From Parus major (Eukaryota > Chordata > Aves > Passeriformes > Paridae): a DNA stretch of 64,000 nucleotides. Under the pieces are notes generated by a model. The model saw nothing but the letters and a program-made list of their open reading frames with translations, did not search any database and was not told the DNA's origin. Each line of letters starts with the position of its first letter. Within the stretch, counting starts at the first letter, position 1. Positions 43,469-53,889 of this stretch are shown piece by piece. The stretch lies in contig NC_031774.1 in assembly GCF_001522545.3 (NCBI RefSeq), positions 46,555,507-46,619,506 of the forward strand, read 5' to 3'. A program made the translations under genes and the position numbers.

Positions 43469-43656
43469 CAAAAAAAAACTAAAAAAACAAAACCAAAACC
43501 AAATCCAACCAAACCAAACAAAAAACCCACCAACAAGCCCCCCCAACCCAAAAAAATAAACCCCAATTAACCAACAACAAATCAAAACCAAAAATAAAAC
43601 AACAACAACAAAACCACAAAAAAAACCACACCAACCAAAAAACAAAACCCAAACCA
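43417..43656. repeat. 240-bp A/C tract with (AAAAC)n core
   Basis: It starts with AAC/AAT triplets, then at least five AAAAC units (about 43,441-43,471), then irregular A and C mixtures including a run of seven C. The plus strand has almost no G and very few T over the whole stretch, so the opposite strand is nearly pure T/G. The apparent 87-residue minus-strand frame rich in Phe, Trp, Gly and Val is an artefact of this composition. Confidence 0.85.
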
Positions 43657-44644
43657 GTACAACTTAAGGTGAAGTTGCTCTGTGACAGGGGGTTTGTATT
43701 TCTGACTCTTGTGGGCTCTCAGCAGCGTCCCTTTTCTCTACAGATTACTGCAGCTCTGTGCATTTCTTCATCAGCTGTCCTGACTATAATCCAAAACACC
43801 ACTTTCTAATGCTTTTCATTGAAACATAGCAGGAAAAGCCATCATAGATTTGATTTTGCAGCAATTCTTATATATTTTGTCACATGCACCTACTGCATCC
43901 CCAAGAAAAGTGGCAGAAGATCCTATGTATTTATACATAAACAAAAAAGTCATTGCTTTAGCGTATTTTGTTTCTCATTGGGTATTCCTTTTTAAATCCT
44001 TTTTTTTGCCTCCTTAACGACAGCTGCCTGACAGTGAATTGTGACCACTGCTGTTTTCTCTGTAAGAAACTATAGTTTACTCATGACTTTAGGATACAAT
44101 TTAGTAACAGGTTTCACTTCATATGTAACGCGATGCAGTTTCGGCTTTAACTGGCAAGAAATTCACATCACACAGTTCCTGAATTCAGGCAAACACGTTC
44201 TGCACACACAAATTCTCCCAAAATCATCCCTGTCATTGAATAGCACCCACCTGACTGCATAATTTTGCTGTAAATTTAAATGATCTTTCAGCGTCATTAA
44301 AAGCATTTCTCTAGATCATAGAAACTTATGGGCCTTAAAGTTGATATGGTCCCAGCCCTAGCTGGGATAATAAGCATATAATATCTCCTGATAATTTAAT
44401 TTAATAGAAATAATCCACTAAGTCCTGTTTATGTATAAGCATATACTGGGGTTTGGCTACACGTTTGCCTTTTGCTGGACTTGGACTGTTTCAGTCTCTA
44501 TGGTAACTCCTCAGTAATCTTTGTTGTTACTTCCCTCAACGAGCTCGCGCCAAAACACAAGAGTTTTGTACCCCCGCGAAGGAGCCGGGCGCCGCCTCAG
44601 GGCCACGCCGCCATTTTGGGCGAGGCCACTCCGGCCACAGAGGG

Positions 44645-44848
44645 NNNNNNNNNNNNNNNNNNNNNNNNNNNNNNNNNNNNNNNNNNNNNNNNNNNNNNNN
44701 NNNNNNNNNNNNNNNNNNNNNNNNNNNNNNNNNNNNNNNNNNNNNNNNNNNNNNNNNNNNNNNNNNNNNNNNNNNNNNNNNNNNNNNNNNNNNNNNNNNN
44801 NNNNNNNNNNNNNNNNNNNNNNNNNNNNNNNNNNNNNNNNNNNNNNNN
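44645..44848. other. Assembly gap (204 N)
   Basis: Run of N in the LYSET CpG island. It hides the upstream part of the first exon. Confidence 0.99.
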
Positions 44849-44909
44849 GCGGGCCGCCCGCCGCCGCCCTCCCGCTCCCTCCTTCTCCCTCCTTCTCCGC
44901 AGGAGGAAG
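44849..44909 (+). other. LYSET: LYSET first exon, visible 3' part (5' UTR or N-terminal extension)
   Basis: GC-rich sequence after the gap ends at a strong donor, AGGAAG followed by GTAAGG (GT at 44,910-44,911). Joining it to the acceptor at 46,917-46,918 gives a frame that stays open from the gap edge into the LYSET coding frame: Pro/Ala/Ser-rich residues, then GGRCRAWR, then MM. There is no ATG in the visible 61 bases. The segment is therefore either plain 5' UTR or part of a longer isoform that starts inside the gap. Confidence 0.55.
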
Positions 44910-46918
44910 GTAAGGAGCTGCCGGCGCCGAGAAAGACCCGTGGCGATGAAGAGCGTCTCGCCCGGGGCGAGGGTCCGGCGGGAGGTGTGCGCGGGCGGTC
45001 GCCGGAGGATGAGCCCCAGTGGGTGAAAGGGTCTGAGAACCATCGCGGATGTGCCCACAAGCTGCAAGCTGGAGTTGGGTCTGAAAATGGGGAATAACAA
45101 TGAATAAACTGTTGCCTCAGCCTCTTTCGGTATAACCAGGAGCTAGGGCTTCTCTTCTGGCTAGTGCTCAAGGACAGGATTGAAACGCGGTGGTGTTTAC
45201 CTTCTTAAATCTCCTGCTGTTTTGATAGTGTTTGTGCTTTCAGTATGTACATACCTTGTGACGGTTTGTTTTCCTCGAAGGCGACAACTCGTGAGCCAGC
45301 TCGGATATGCCAAACTGCTGGAAAAAAACAGCCAGAGGCTTATTTAGCGCGTAAACGCAAACCTGGGGTTCAAGTTTTAGCCCTGTGGATTAACAGCTAC
45401 TCTCACGAATTTTTCAGTAGTCCTACTAAATGTACTGTGGGGGTAATGAAGGGAAACGAGCAGCTGAGTTATATAGATGCATCTTAAGACTGCAATAGCG
45501 TTCTCAAGTGTTTACTGTTCCTTTTCAGGTATTTACTGTTCCATTTCAGGTTATTTGCGTCCCTGTATGCCTGCCTTTTTTAGCCACCGTGTATGCAGCA
45601 CTCTGAGGGCCAGAACAATTTCCCCACAGCTGCCTTGATCAGATTCTGTCATGTCAGGGTTGAGGATGTCCCTCAGTTAGGTAAAATCAGGAAGTAAATT
45701 TTTCAGGATTGCCAACCACACTGGCAGATTAGTCTGACTTAGGGTGATTTAGAATGGTGTAATGATTTTGTATCATTTATGGTAAATTCTCTAATGCTTC
45801 CATGAATTGTACTGTTTTCTATGCATAATTAATTTTTCAGTAAGCACTTGTGTCTGGTGTTTTAGAGGCCTGGTATATTTTCTTGAAACAGCACTACATA
45901 GAAGGATTTTACCCTTCTGAAAAAACATTTTTTTTCAGAGAACCCTAGTCAGGTACAGAGAAGCAGTAGTTCTCCCTGCCCTGTGCAAGGGCTGTTTGGA
46001 GGGAAAGAAGTGATGATTTCTGTGGAGGTACTTCAGCTGGAGTGTTTGTAACTGGTTTGAAGAGTGTTTCCAGTCACCTAGACCCATTCAGCCAGCTGGA
46101 GATTTGAAGCAGATCAAACTGAGCCCAGTAGTGTCTGTGGGGCTCCAATAATTTGTGTTTTTTCTGAAGAGTGCCCGATGGTGAGTGTCTGGTTTGTTTT
46201 GTGCCGAGGCATTGAGCAGTGCAGGTGTGCAGCTCAAGTTCCTCTGGAAGGCCTGTGGCAAGTGTCTGCACAGGGACAGTGGGAATGTATTTAGGAGCAA
46301 GTAGCATGGCTATAGCACCTTCCTGTGTGCAAGTACATACCTTTAGTACAGCCTAACCCTTGAACCTCACATTCAAATTGAAAACATCCCTTTCTGTGGT
46401 TCATTAATGGGCACTCAGCTACAGCTTAATACAACTGGATGTTGCTGCAGCACAGGCAAGCAGTCATGGTACCATTACTAGCTGTTTAGCAGCATGTTTG
46501 TCTTGCAGGCATCAAAGAACTTTCAAAACTTTACGTATTTATAGAAAATCTTATCCCCACTGTATGTCTAGAGACATTGAGGGCAGATGGGGTAAGGAAC
46601 TTGCCCAATTGATGACTTCTGTTTTGTTCCCTGAGTACCTGAATTTAGCCAGGTATATCCTGATAGCCAGCAGACCCTAAACTATGCAGAGGCATCAGTA
46701 GAGCTTCTTATATTGTTGCCATTAACCTGTTGCTGGCAGAGTAATGATTTTCTATGATCAGGTCTTCAGAAATTGATGTGCATGCTGTTTTAACTAATGT
46801 GTAATGAAAAGTTACAGAAAATTAATTTGTGAAAACCAAGGTTCCCTCTTTTTCACAAATTCACCTGTCCCCTCTTTTTGCAAGCTGTACTGAACATTTA
46901 TGTCACCTTTTGTTTCAG
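44910..46918 (+). other. LYSET: LYSET 5' intron
   Basis: About 2 kb between the donor at 44,910 and the acceptor TTTGTTTCAG at 46,909-46,918. No other coding segment was recognised. It includes a 21-bp tandem duplication ending twice in TTTCAG (45,508-45,549), described separately. Confidence 0.6.
45508..45549 (+). repeat. 21-bp tandem duplication of an acceptor-like motif
   Basis: Two adjacent 21-mers, 45,508-45,528 and 45,529-45,549, differ at two positions. Each carries TTTACTGTTCC and ends in a pyrimidine tract plus TTTCAG, so both copies look like 3' splice sites. They lie inside the LYSET 5' intron on its sense strand, with no recognised exon immediately downstream. Confidence 0.8.
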
Positions 46919-46934
46919 GTGCAGAGCATGGAGA

Positions 46935-47330
46935 ATGATGAACTTCCGCCAGAGGATGGGCTGGATTGGTGTGGGGCTGTACTTGTTAGCAAGTGCTGCG
47001 GCTTTTTATTACGTCTTTGAAATCAATGAGACTTACAACAAACTAGCACTGGAGCACATTCAGCAACACCCCAAGGAACCACAGGAAGGAACCACATGGA
47101 CACACTCCTTAAAAGTACGACTGCTATCCTTGCCGTTTTGGCTGTGGACAATAATATTTTTAATACCATATTTACAGATGTTCTTGTTCCTCTACTCCTG
47201 TACAAGAGCGGACCCCAAAACTGTTGGGTATTGCATCATTCCTATCTGCTTGGCTGTTATTTGCAATCGTCACCAAACATTTGTGAAGGCCTCTAACCAG
47301 ATCAGTAGATTACAACTGATTGACACTTAG
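46935..47330 (+). CDS. LYSET: LYSET (TMEM251), lysosomal enzyme trafficking factor, 131 aa
   Basis: LYSET is a small Golgi membrane protein that stabilises GlcNAc-1-phosphotransferase and is needed for mannose-6-phosphate tagging of lysosomal hydrolases; human loss causes a mucolipidosis-like disease. The frame is a single coding exon. It begins MMNFRQRMGWIGVGLYLLAS and ends NRHQTFVKASNQISRLQLIDT less its first residue, with stop TAG at 47,328. A hydrophobic helix spans residues about 9-28 and a second about 66-88; a weaker hydrophobic stretch at 96-110 contains the CIIPICLAVIC segment. An NET sequon is at 31-33. Length equals the short human isoform (131 residues), and conservation from memory is near complete. 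I chose the first of the two adjacent Met codons. The in-frame upstream residues CRAWR resemble the human long isoform, so a longer start inside the gap remains possible. Confidence 0.95.
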   Translation: MMNFRQRMGWIGVGLYLLASAAAFYYVFEINETYNKLALEHIQQHPKEPQEGTTWTHSLKVRLLSLPFWLWTIIFLIPYLQMFLFLYSCTRADPKTVGYCIIPICLAVICNRHQTFVKASNQISRLQLIDT

Positions 47331-47900
47331 CTCAACTTCTAGTGTCTGTTGCTGATTTGAAGCAATTGCACATGCTTGATCTAATCACGAGACTGAAGTT
47401 CTGAGTGAAGGCCAGAAGGAGCCTTTTCTTTCAAACTGATAAGCAATGAAGAGAGTAACTGTTTTCTATTTAAAACAAACGAGTAACTACAAAGGTTTTT
47501 AATTATGGATCTATCAAGTGGCCAGAGTGGAGAGCCCTGTGTGACATGTGATGGAAGTATTCCTCATTTTGCCTTAATGATGCAAAATTGCGACTCTCCA
47601 TCTGAAATGTCCTGTGGGAAAACGTGTTTCTGGTCCACAACTTTATTCCTCTGTACAAAAAAGTGATTTCCTATGCTTTCCCTTGGAGTGAAATCAGTGA
47701 GATACTTCTTTTGTGGTAAATGTAAAAGGAAAAAAGAAATTAAGAATGTGATTATAAAAGCTGCACTTAACACAATTCTTTGCTTTTTTTTTTTTTTTTA
47801 ATTATCTACATCACTGCTGTTTTTAATGAATTTTTGAAAAATAAATTTAGATACAAAATCAGGAAGCAAAGAATAAAGTTTGTGCAAACCTTTAAAGGGA
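47331..47900 (+). other. LYSET: LYSET 3' UTR with two polyadenylation signals
   Basis: AATAAA occurs at 47,840-47,845 and 47,872-47,877, about 510-550 bases after the stop, giving a likely first 3' end near 47.9 kb. A further AATAAA at 48,981-48,986 could serve a longer form. The true cleavage site cannot be read from sequence. Confidence 0.6.
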
Positions 47901-50900
47901 AAAAGTACATTTTTTCCTGTGGTAGCCTACTTGTTTTCAGTCACAACAGTCCCACACTGTATTAGGCAGGCAGTGAGTTGTGATGCTTTAAACTGTTCCT
48001 ATGACATCAAAAGCAGCCTATGCTGGCATTGGTCTGTAGTCTGCACAAAAATTCTTCTGTGTTCCCTTCTCCTATCATCTTGCTTGATAAAATTACAAGT
48101 AACTGAAATTTATGACCATTGTTATTTCACTCCAGACATAATGCAAAACCATGTTTACAGGAGAACTGATATATTAGGAAAAACTTTGAATTTGGGAAAG
48201 CTTAACTGGTTGGGGGATGCTACAAACAGGATGTAAGACAGATATGAATCATGTTTCTTCCAGAAATTCAAAGAAGTAAGATACCTTCTTATTCGTGTAA
48301 TGAATGCAGATTTCTTCAGTCATACTGAAATTCCACCAAGATTACTTTGCCATAGTTTCAACCTCTGTTTTTCAATGCTATTTGGAATAGCATATTTTGA
48401 GTAAGACTGAACCTGTTCTTTCTTTGTTTTTTCTGAGAATAGGTATTTTTTTATTCTCAAATTTTCAGCCATGATGGAAGTAACAAATGTGAAAACAGTG
48501 CAAAATACACTTCTCAGAAGCAGTAGGCTCAAAAGAATTATGAACTAAACTCCTTGACTATAACTTCCAACTGTATGTGATTGTCCATACCTAATCACAA
48601 ACGCTAATCCATTTCTGACTGCTTTAAGGGAGTCCTGGAGTGTCGTCTTTCTGTTGCTTTCAAAAGAGAACACTATTTTCAGTGTTGCTGTGTTTAAGCC
48701 TGGCAGTTCCAACACCTTAAATTTTCTGTTTGTACTTATTTGAGATATTTTGAGACATTGGTTTCAATTGTCAGCATTGGTGCTAGGACCTGAAAACAAG
48801 TAGACTTTGCAAGAAGGTTTGAGTTCTAAGTGCAATATGAAAAGGAGGAAGCTGCCATCTTGGTGTACTGGTGTAAGAGTAAATTATAAACTCTTACAAG
48901 TAGTTAGTATCTTGGGAAGTCAGAGCTTTTAAGTTGTGTTCTTTCTCAACTTTTAAAATCACCATGCTATTTATCTATAAAATAAAAACTTTTCAATGTT
49001 TATAAACACAAGTCTATTAATGCAGATATTTATCAATAGCTTTTCATTTTTGTTGTTTGCTTTTGGTTTAGTGGGGTTTTTTTTTGCACGTTTAGTGCCA
49101 AACAGCAGTGCTGGCCATCGGTTGCTGTAGCCTGTGCTCATGTCCTTCCCTCAGCATGCATGTTCAGTTCATCTTTTGTTTTCCTCTTATGCTCTGTGCC
49201 CTAATTACTTGTTTGTAGCCTGTAATTTTGGGGCTTGCTGGATGAAACTGAATCCTGTTGCTTCTTTACTTTTGTGTAAGACAGATACCTCTGGCTGGAC
49301 TGTTTTTAACTTGATGTTGTAGTTCTAAACTCAACAATTACATTGTGTGCAGACAGAATTATTTGAAGAGCCAAGAGCATAAGAGGAAGCGTCAAAAATA
49401 GAAAATGATAGGAAGAACTGCCTCATTTTCTGTCATGCAAGCATGTGACCCTTGGCAAATAAATTAGCAGGCCTGGTGGGATGACCCAAGTCTGGATGGG
49501 GAGCATGTGCTGGGCATGGTGGGGACTTGCAAAACCGAGGCCCGTGTTCATAGACTTTTCCATCAGAAGCCTAGTTTTGGATTTAGAGCTGTTGACAGGC
49601 ATGTGCTTTGCAACTAACTGTAGAAAAACACACAGTCTAATTCAAGCAAATACTGTGTGTGTAAGGATTTGAGCTTGAAGTGGAAAGCAGCAGGGGAGAA
49701 CTATTAACATAGTGTATACAAATACTAGACAATGGGAGCAGAAGACCTAAGTTACCTCTGCTGGTGCTTCCAGCATTTTTGGCAACAGGGGAACATCAAC
49801 AGGTGAAATCTTACCCACAGGGTAAATAAAAGGAGAGACTAAAAATTAATGATAAATTGGTTTTTACTGTAGTATTTAAAAAAAAATAAGTAGTGAAATA
49901 ACTTTCAGCTTGATTATTCTGAAAATTTATAGGTATTGTCAAGGCTGATTATCTGAGGCACCAAAGACCTGCCTGTAACAGGAAATGACATCTACAAACT
50001 TGTGGGATAATCAAGCTTGAAGTTTTGCAATGTTCTGAGTTTTCATGTTCTGCCAACAAAGTGAGTAGCTGTAACACAAGGGTGATTAATGATCATCTCT
50101 ATGCCAGTTACCCTGGATTTCTTCGTATTCATTTGTGTCACAAGATAAAGCATTGTCAGACTTCTAGAACATTACTCGAGCAGTCTCAGTGTTAGTTTCT
50201 TCAGCTGCTTGACTGTCACCTGACAGTCCCTTCCCATCTCAGGAATGTGCCACATATTTGTAGGTGCTACTGAGCCTGTCCTCCACTTCCTGCCATGGGG
50301 GAGCAGGTCCAGTGAAGAGCATAACACAAGGCTGCAGCCCTTCAAACTTGGACAAAAGTTAAGTTCCAATAAAAAGTGTTCTTTATGACATGCTTCTTTC
50401 AGCAGCAAAGTAGGACTGCAAAAAAGGACTTATCCCTGGAACAAAACGTTTCAGTTGGTGCAGAATACGTATTAACTCTCCTTATTTTCTCTTGCCTGGT
50501 CCATCCATTGTTCTCTTAAAAGGATACTCTCTAGTTTCTCTTACTAGTTTTTTTTTAAATCCTACTTTTTATGTCACACTCTTTGATGACATGCACTTTT
50601 CTACAAATGACCTAATGCACAAAACAGTTTAATAATTTTATAATGTAGTTAAATTTTAAGAACTGACTTATCTTAGCTGTCCTTAAAGATACCCCTATGG
50701 TGCAGTTTTCTTCTGGGAAGAAAGAGCATGCTACAGCTGTAAGAAGGTACTTCTGCTCAACTTGGTCCTCAAGGCCCATGTCTGGTCCATTTGACCAGTG
50801 TGTGTGCCCAGAACCACTGCTCAGGTGTTCACACTGCTGAGTGCTAACCTAGTCACCACAAATTAAGCCCCATGATGTCCCAGCTGCCAGACTACTGGGT

Positions 50901-53050
50901 ATTTTATCAGAAAATATGATACTCATAATAGCTTGTGTATAAATTACCTCCTAAGATGGAGTGAGTGGGAATTAAATGGGCTGCCATGGGTGAATGGCAT
51001 TCAAATCCTTTAATGGAAATGATGACTGCAGACCTCTCTCCCGGGAGCTAGAAAAGGTACTGCACTTTCAGACAACGCCCCAGTTACTGGGCATAATGGG
51101 ATTGCCTCCTCTCCCTCACAGAACCATGAGTGCCTTGCATACTTGAGACTTAAAGTGGTTTTTTTAACACAGAACACTGCAACCTGTTAAGCTCCTTCAT
51201 TAATTTAGCCTCAAAGTTGTTTGAACCAGCAAATTCAGTATTTCAAAACAGTTAAAATAGAGGATGTCATATAATCCCAGTCTTTGTGAAGGAGACATGC
51301 TTTGACATTTGTGTTGTAATGTTTTGTAACTAGGAGCTAGTTGATTCTCATCTAAATACTACTATGAATTTAGTATCACATCTTTTAATTCCATAAAACA
51401 TACCAGCATTCTCCCCTTCAGTTTAGTGAGGAAATCCAGTAAGCCTCCTTAGGCCAGTAAAATGAAATTCTATTAGTAAGACATACAAACTGCACTGAAC
51501 AGTGCAGATATGGTGAACTGAGCTTGTTCTGTGCCCACTTGAAGGTTGCTTAGATACAAAAGCACTCCATCTCTCTGAGGTGAAGAACACAGCATCTTTT
51601 TTTCCATTGAGGCTAACCTCCTCTGCCTAAAATTCAGGGCCACAGTTGACTTAGGGGCTCCCCAGATGGGGTTCAGAAGACAGCTGTAGGGGATTGGGAG
51701 GGTAGGGAACGACATCACACGTAAGCTTCCTGTGCCTTGTAACCCCTTGCAGCAACTCTCAGAAAAATGAAGTCTGTTGAGTTAGGGCACTTTTGCCACA
51801 AGCAAGCGTACAATTTAGAATTGCATCAGGTCCCCTGAAACTCTGGTGCTCTTGACATTTTAAAGTTTTCATAGCTACAGTAAGGACTAGCAAGGATTCT
51901 TTAAAGGCAGAAATTTGAGTGCTAGTTTTTGACTCAATGCTCACTGGTATTTTCTGGAGCTCAGGTGAAGCATATTCCTGTGTCCAGGCTGACTGAAAAA
52001 AAAGAAGTACCCCATTACTGGAATGTTACCTGCACTTAATCCTGTGCTAAGTTAGGGTCTGTTGCTTTAGACCAAAAGTTTTCAGTCCATGACATGCCAA
52101 TGGACTGTTGACACTGTATATAGGTAGAGGCCACAGATTCTTGCCTAATGTTAAATGTTGCTATTCAGCCATCATGCAGTTTATACCATTTTTGAAGGGT
52201 TTGTCTGGAGGAAAAGGGAAAACACTGGTTTCAGATGTAGGTGTACAACAAGCTTCCAAAGCTGCAGAATAAAGCTCATAGATGTCATCACTAAGACAGA
52301 TCAAGTGAAAGAGCTCTTCTGATACATTTATCAGATTATTTATTTGTACAAAGTGTTGCCTTTGTCATTTTGATAGGACGCTTCCTGCAATAAATTATCT
52401 ACCCTCGAGCACTTTAAACATTTTATCACTTTATGATGTTACTGCTGGACAAGAGACCAGAGTAAGTTTAATTTTCTCTCACCCTCAGCAAATAAACCTC
52501 CTTAGCCTTCTGAGTTGGTCTTTTCAGTTATGCCTCCATCCCATCTGCCAACAGAGTATCTTAGAGTATCTGAGTACATAAATGTCAAGGATACATTTAC
52601 TGGACCTATATCTGACTCCTCCCTGCATTTCAAACGAACGTAGACAATTTTGTCCTCATAAAAGTTCATTTATTTCTACACTTTGTCCTACGTATGTAAG
52701 TCTCAAGATTTGCTTCGTATATATAACAGTGTCAGGAGAACACAAGACAATGAAATTAACCTCCCAAAATGCTGTTCACACCATTTAGGCAGTTAAATTC
52801 TGCTAGAGAACACTCTTAGGCTCTATGAAGTGACTATGTAGAGTTTTATAACTGTTCACAGAGGCATTCGTGATTGATAGATGACTAAACCTTGTAGACA
52901 ATAGACAAAAATAATCTTCCACTGTAGGATTGTACAGGAACGGGCACAGTTCTACATGCTTGTTAATTTTGATACTTACAGTGGCCTTATACTAATTTTT
53001 CTTCATACAAACACAAGCTGTCTTATACTTTTAAAGATCGTATTTGAAAA
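47901..53050. other. Region between the convergent ends of LYSET and GON7, no gene recognised
   Basis: About 5 kb, AT-rich, stops in all frames, no recognised element of size. It contains an inverted repeat at 49,900-50,024, a poly-A-signal-like site at 48,981 and short A runs. Part of it may be an extended LYSET 3' UTR. Confidence 0.6.
49900..50024. repeat. Inverted repeat, 18-nt arms with 89-nt spacer
   Basis: AACTTTCAGCTTGATTAT at 49,900-49,917 pairs with ATAATCAAGCTTGAAGTT at 50,007-50,024 at 16 of 18 positions. The spacer and flanks do not extend the pairing. It could be a small hairpin or the ends of a tiny nonautonomous element, but a match of this quality is also plausible by chance in 64 kb. 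Confidence 0.5.
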
Positions 53051-53067
53051 AGTAACTCTTTTCAGGT

Positions 53068-53081
53068 TTTATTGCTTTATT
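53068..53081 (-). other. GON7: GON7 polyadenylation signals
   Basis: TTTATT at 53,068-53,073 and 53,076-53,081 are AATAAA as read on the minus strand, about 350 bases after the GON7 stop codon. They imply a short 3' UTR ending near 53.05 kb. Confidence 0.6.
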
Positions 53082-53426
53082 TTAAACGTTGTGTCACATG
53101 AATGAAGAAATACTGTGACTCGGAATAAGTTATTAAAAAACATACCAATCAGAAGATTTGTGAGAAAACTTTTATACTTGTCAACTAGTTAACCAAAAAA
53201 CTGGCGTCAGCATCACACTGGCACCCCGTAAGCAACACGCTGCTCACACCCAGGCGCATCCTTTCGGAAAGGCTTCCGTATTAAAACAGTGTCGGGATGG
53301 ACATTCCGCATTTAAACAGGAGCAGCAGCGCGGCAGGAGCCGGCCCGTGCAGCGGGCCCGGGACACTTACAGTCGGTACAGCCGAACGGGACTGTCTAGG
53401 CGCACACCCGGCCTCCAGCGCCGCCC

Positions 53427-53889
53427 TCACGGCTGCTGCACCTTCGTCCGTTTCAGGGGAGGGTCATCGGCGCTCGCCGCCGCGTCCACGTTGTTTTCGT
53501 CTTCGCCTTCATCCTCCTCGTCGTCATCGTAGTCGTCGTCATCCCCGCCACCACCTGCCAGAGTTCGAGCGGGTGCGGGTGAACGGTGCGGGGCGCGGGT
53601 GGCGCCCCGGGGCCGGCGGAGCTCCCTCGGCGCGCCCCCCCCGCCACTCACCGCGCCGCGCGCCGTCCGCCGCCGCCCGCTCCTCCTGCACCAGCGGCGC
53701 CAGCAGCTCCACCACCCGCTCCTGCAGCTCGCTCAGGGCGCCCCGGAGCCCGCGCAGCTGGGCGGCCTCGCCCTCCTCCGCCGCCGAGTACGGCACCCGC
53801 ACCGTCCGTGTCCGCCCGTCGCGGCCCCGCAGCTCCGCCACCAAATCCCGCCCCAGGCCCGCATCCGCCTCCGCCGCCAAGTCGGCCAT
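53427..53889 (-). CDS. GON7: GON7 (C14orf142), KEOPS complex subunit, two exons, 121 aa
   Basis: GON7 is the small, largely disordered subunit of the KEOPS complex (with OSGEP, TP53RK, TPRKB and LAGE3), which makes N6-threonylcarbamoyladenosine at position 37 of ANN-decoding tRNAs. Exon 1 is 53,889-53,652: ATG at 53,889 and donor GTGAGT at 53,651, giving 79 codons plus one base. Exon 2 is 53,554-53,427, after acceptor CTCTGGCAG, with stop TGA at 53,429-53,427. The intron is 97 bases. The protein has an N-terminal MADLAAEADAG region, a central helix around residues 48-70 (LRGALSELQERVVELLAPLVQ) less its last residue, which resembles the human LAGE3-binding part, and an Asp/Glu-rich tail with DEGEDENNVD and a basic KRTK end, both matching the human tail pattern. 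It is longer than the human protein (100 residues), mostly through Ala/Arg-rich sequence. The codon before the ATG is GTG, not a second Met. Confidence 0.92.

Larger units (their letters stand above)
30691..44539. other. Intergenic region between ITPK1 and LYSET, no gene recognised
   Basis: About 13.8 kb of AT-rich sequence between the two CpG islands, where mammals carry MOAP1. No PNMA/gag-like frame, RNA gene or conserved exon pair was recognised on either strand. The open frames present are short and lack recognisable domains. Notable contents are the T/G-rich tract at 39.9 kb, the degenerate repeat at 41.7-42.3 kb, the poly-T at 42.34 kb and the A/C tract at 43.4-43.66 kb. Confidence 0.65.
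44540..45015 (+). promoter_or_regulatory. LYSET: LYSET CpG-island promoter with YY1-like site
   Basis: GC-rich, CpG-dense block upstream of LYSET. GCCGCCATTTTG at 44,607-44,618 is the reverse complement of the classic YY1 motif AANATGGCGGC, common near start sites of housekeeping genes. The middle 204 bases are an assembly gap, so the start site itself is probably not visible. The island would also be the natural place for any antisense start towards ITPK1; nothing supports one directly. Confidence 0.7.

Noticed and set aside
43382..43645. Hydrophobic Phe/Trp/Gly-rich minus-strand frame resembling a membrane protein
   Set aside because: It is the translation of the complement of the A/C-only tract.
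44315..44370. Possible CR1 3' end (ATCATAGAA ... GGGCCTTAAAG)
   Set aside because: Only two short blocks resemble CR1, and the flanking sequence does not continue the match. Too weak to list as an element.
44472..45171. Several 130-211-codon frames through the LYSET gap
   Set aside because: They consist largely of unknown residues. Only the frame that joins LYSET by splicing has any support, and it is reported as a possibility.
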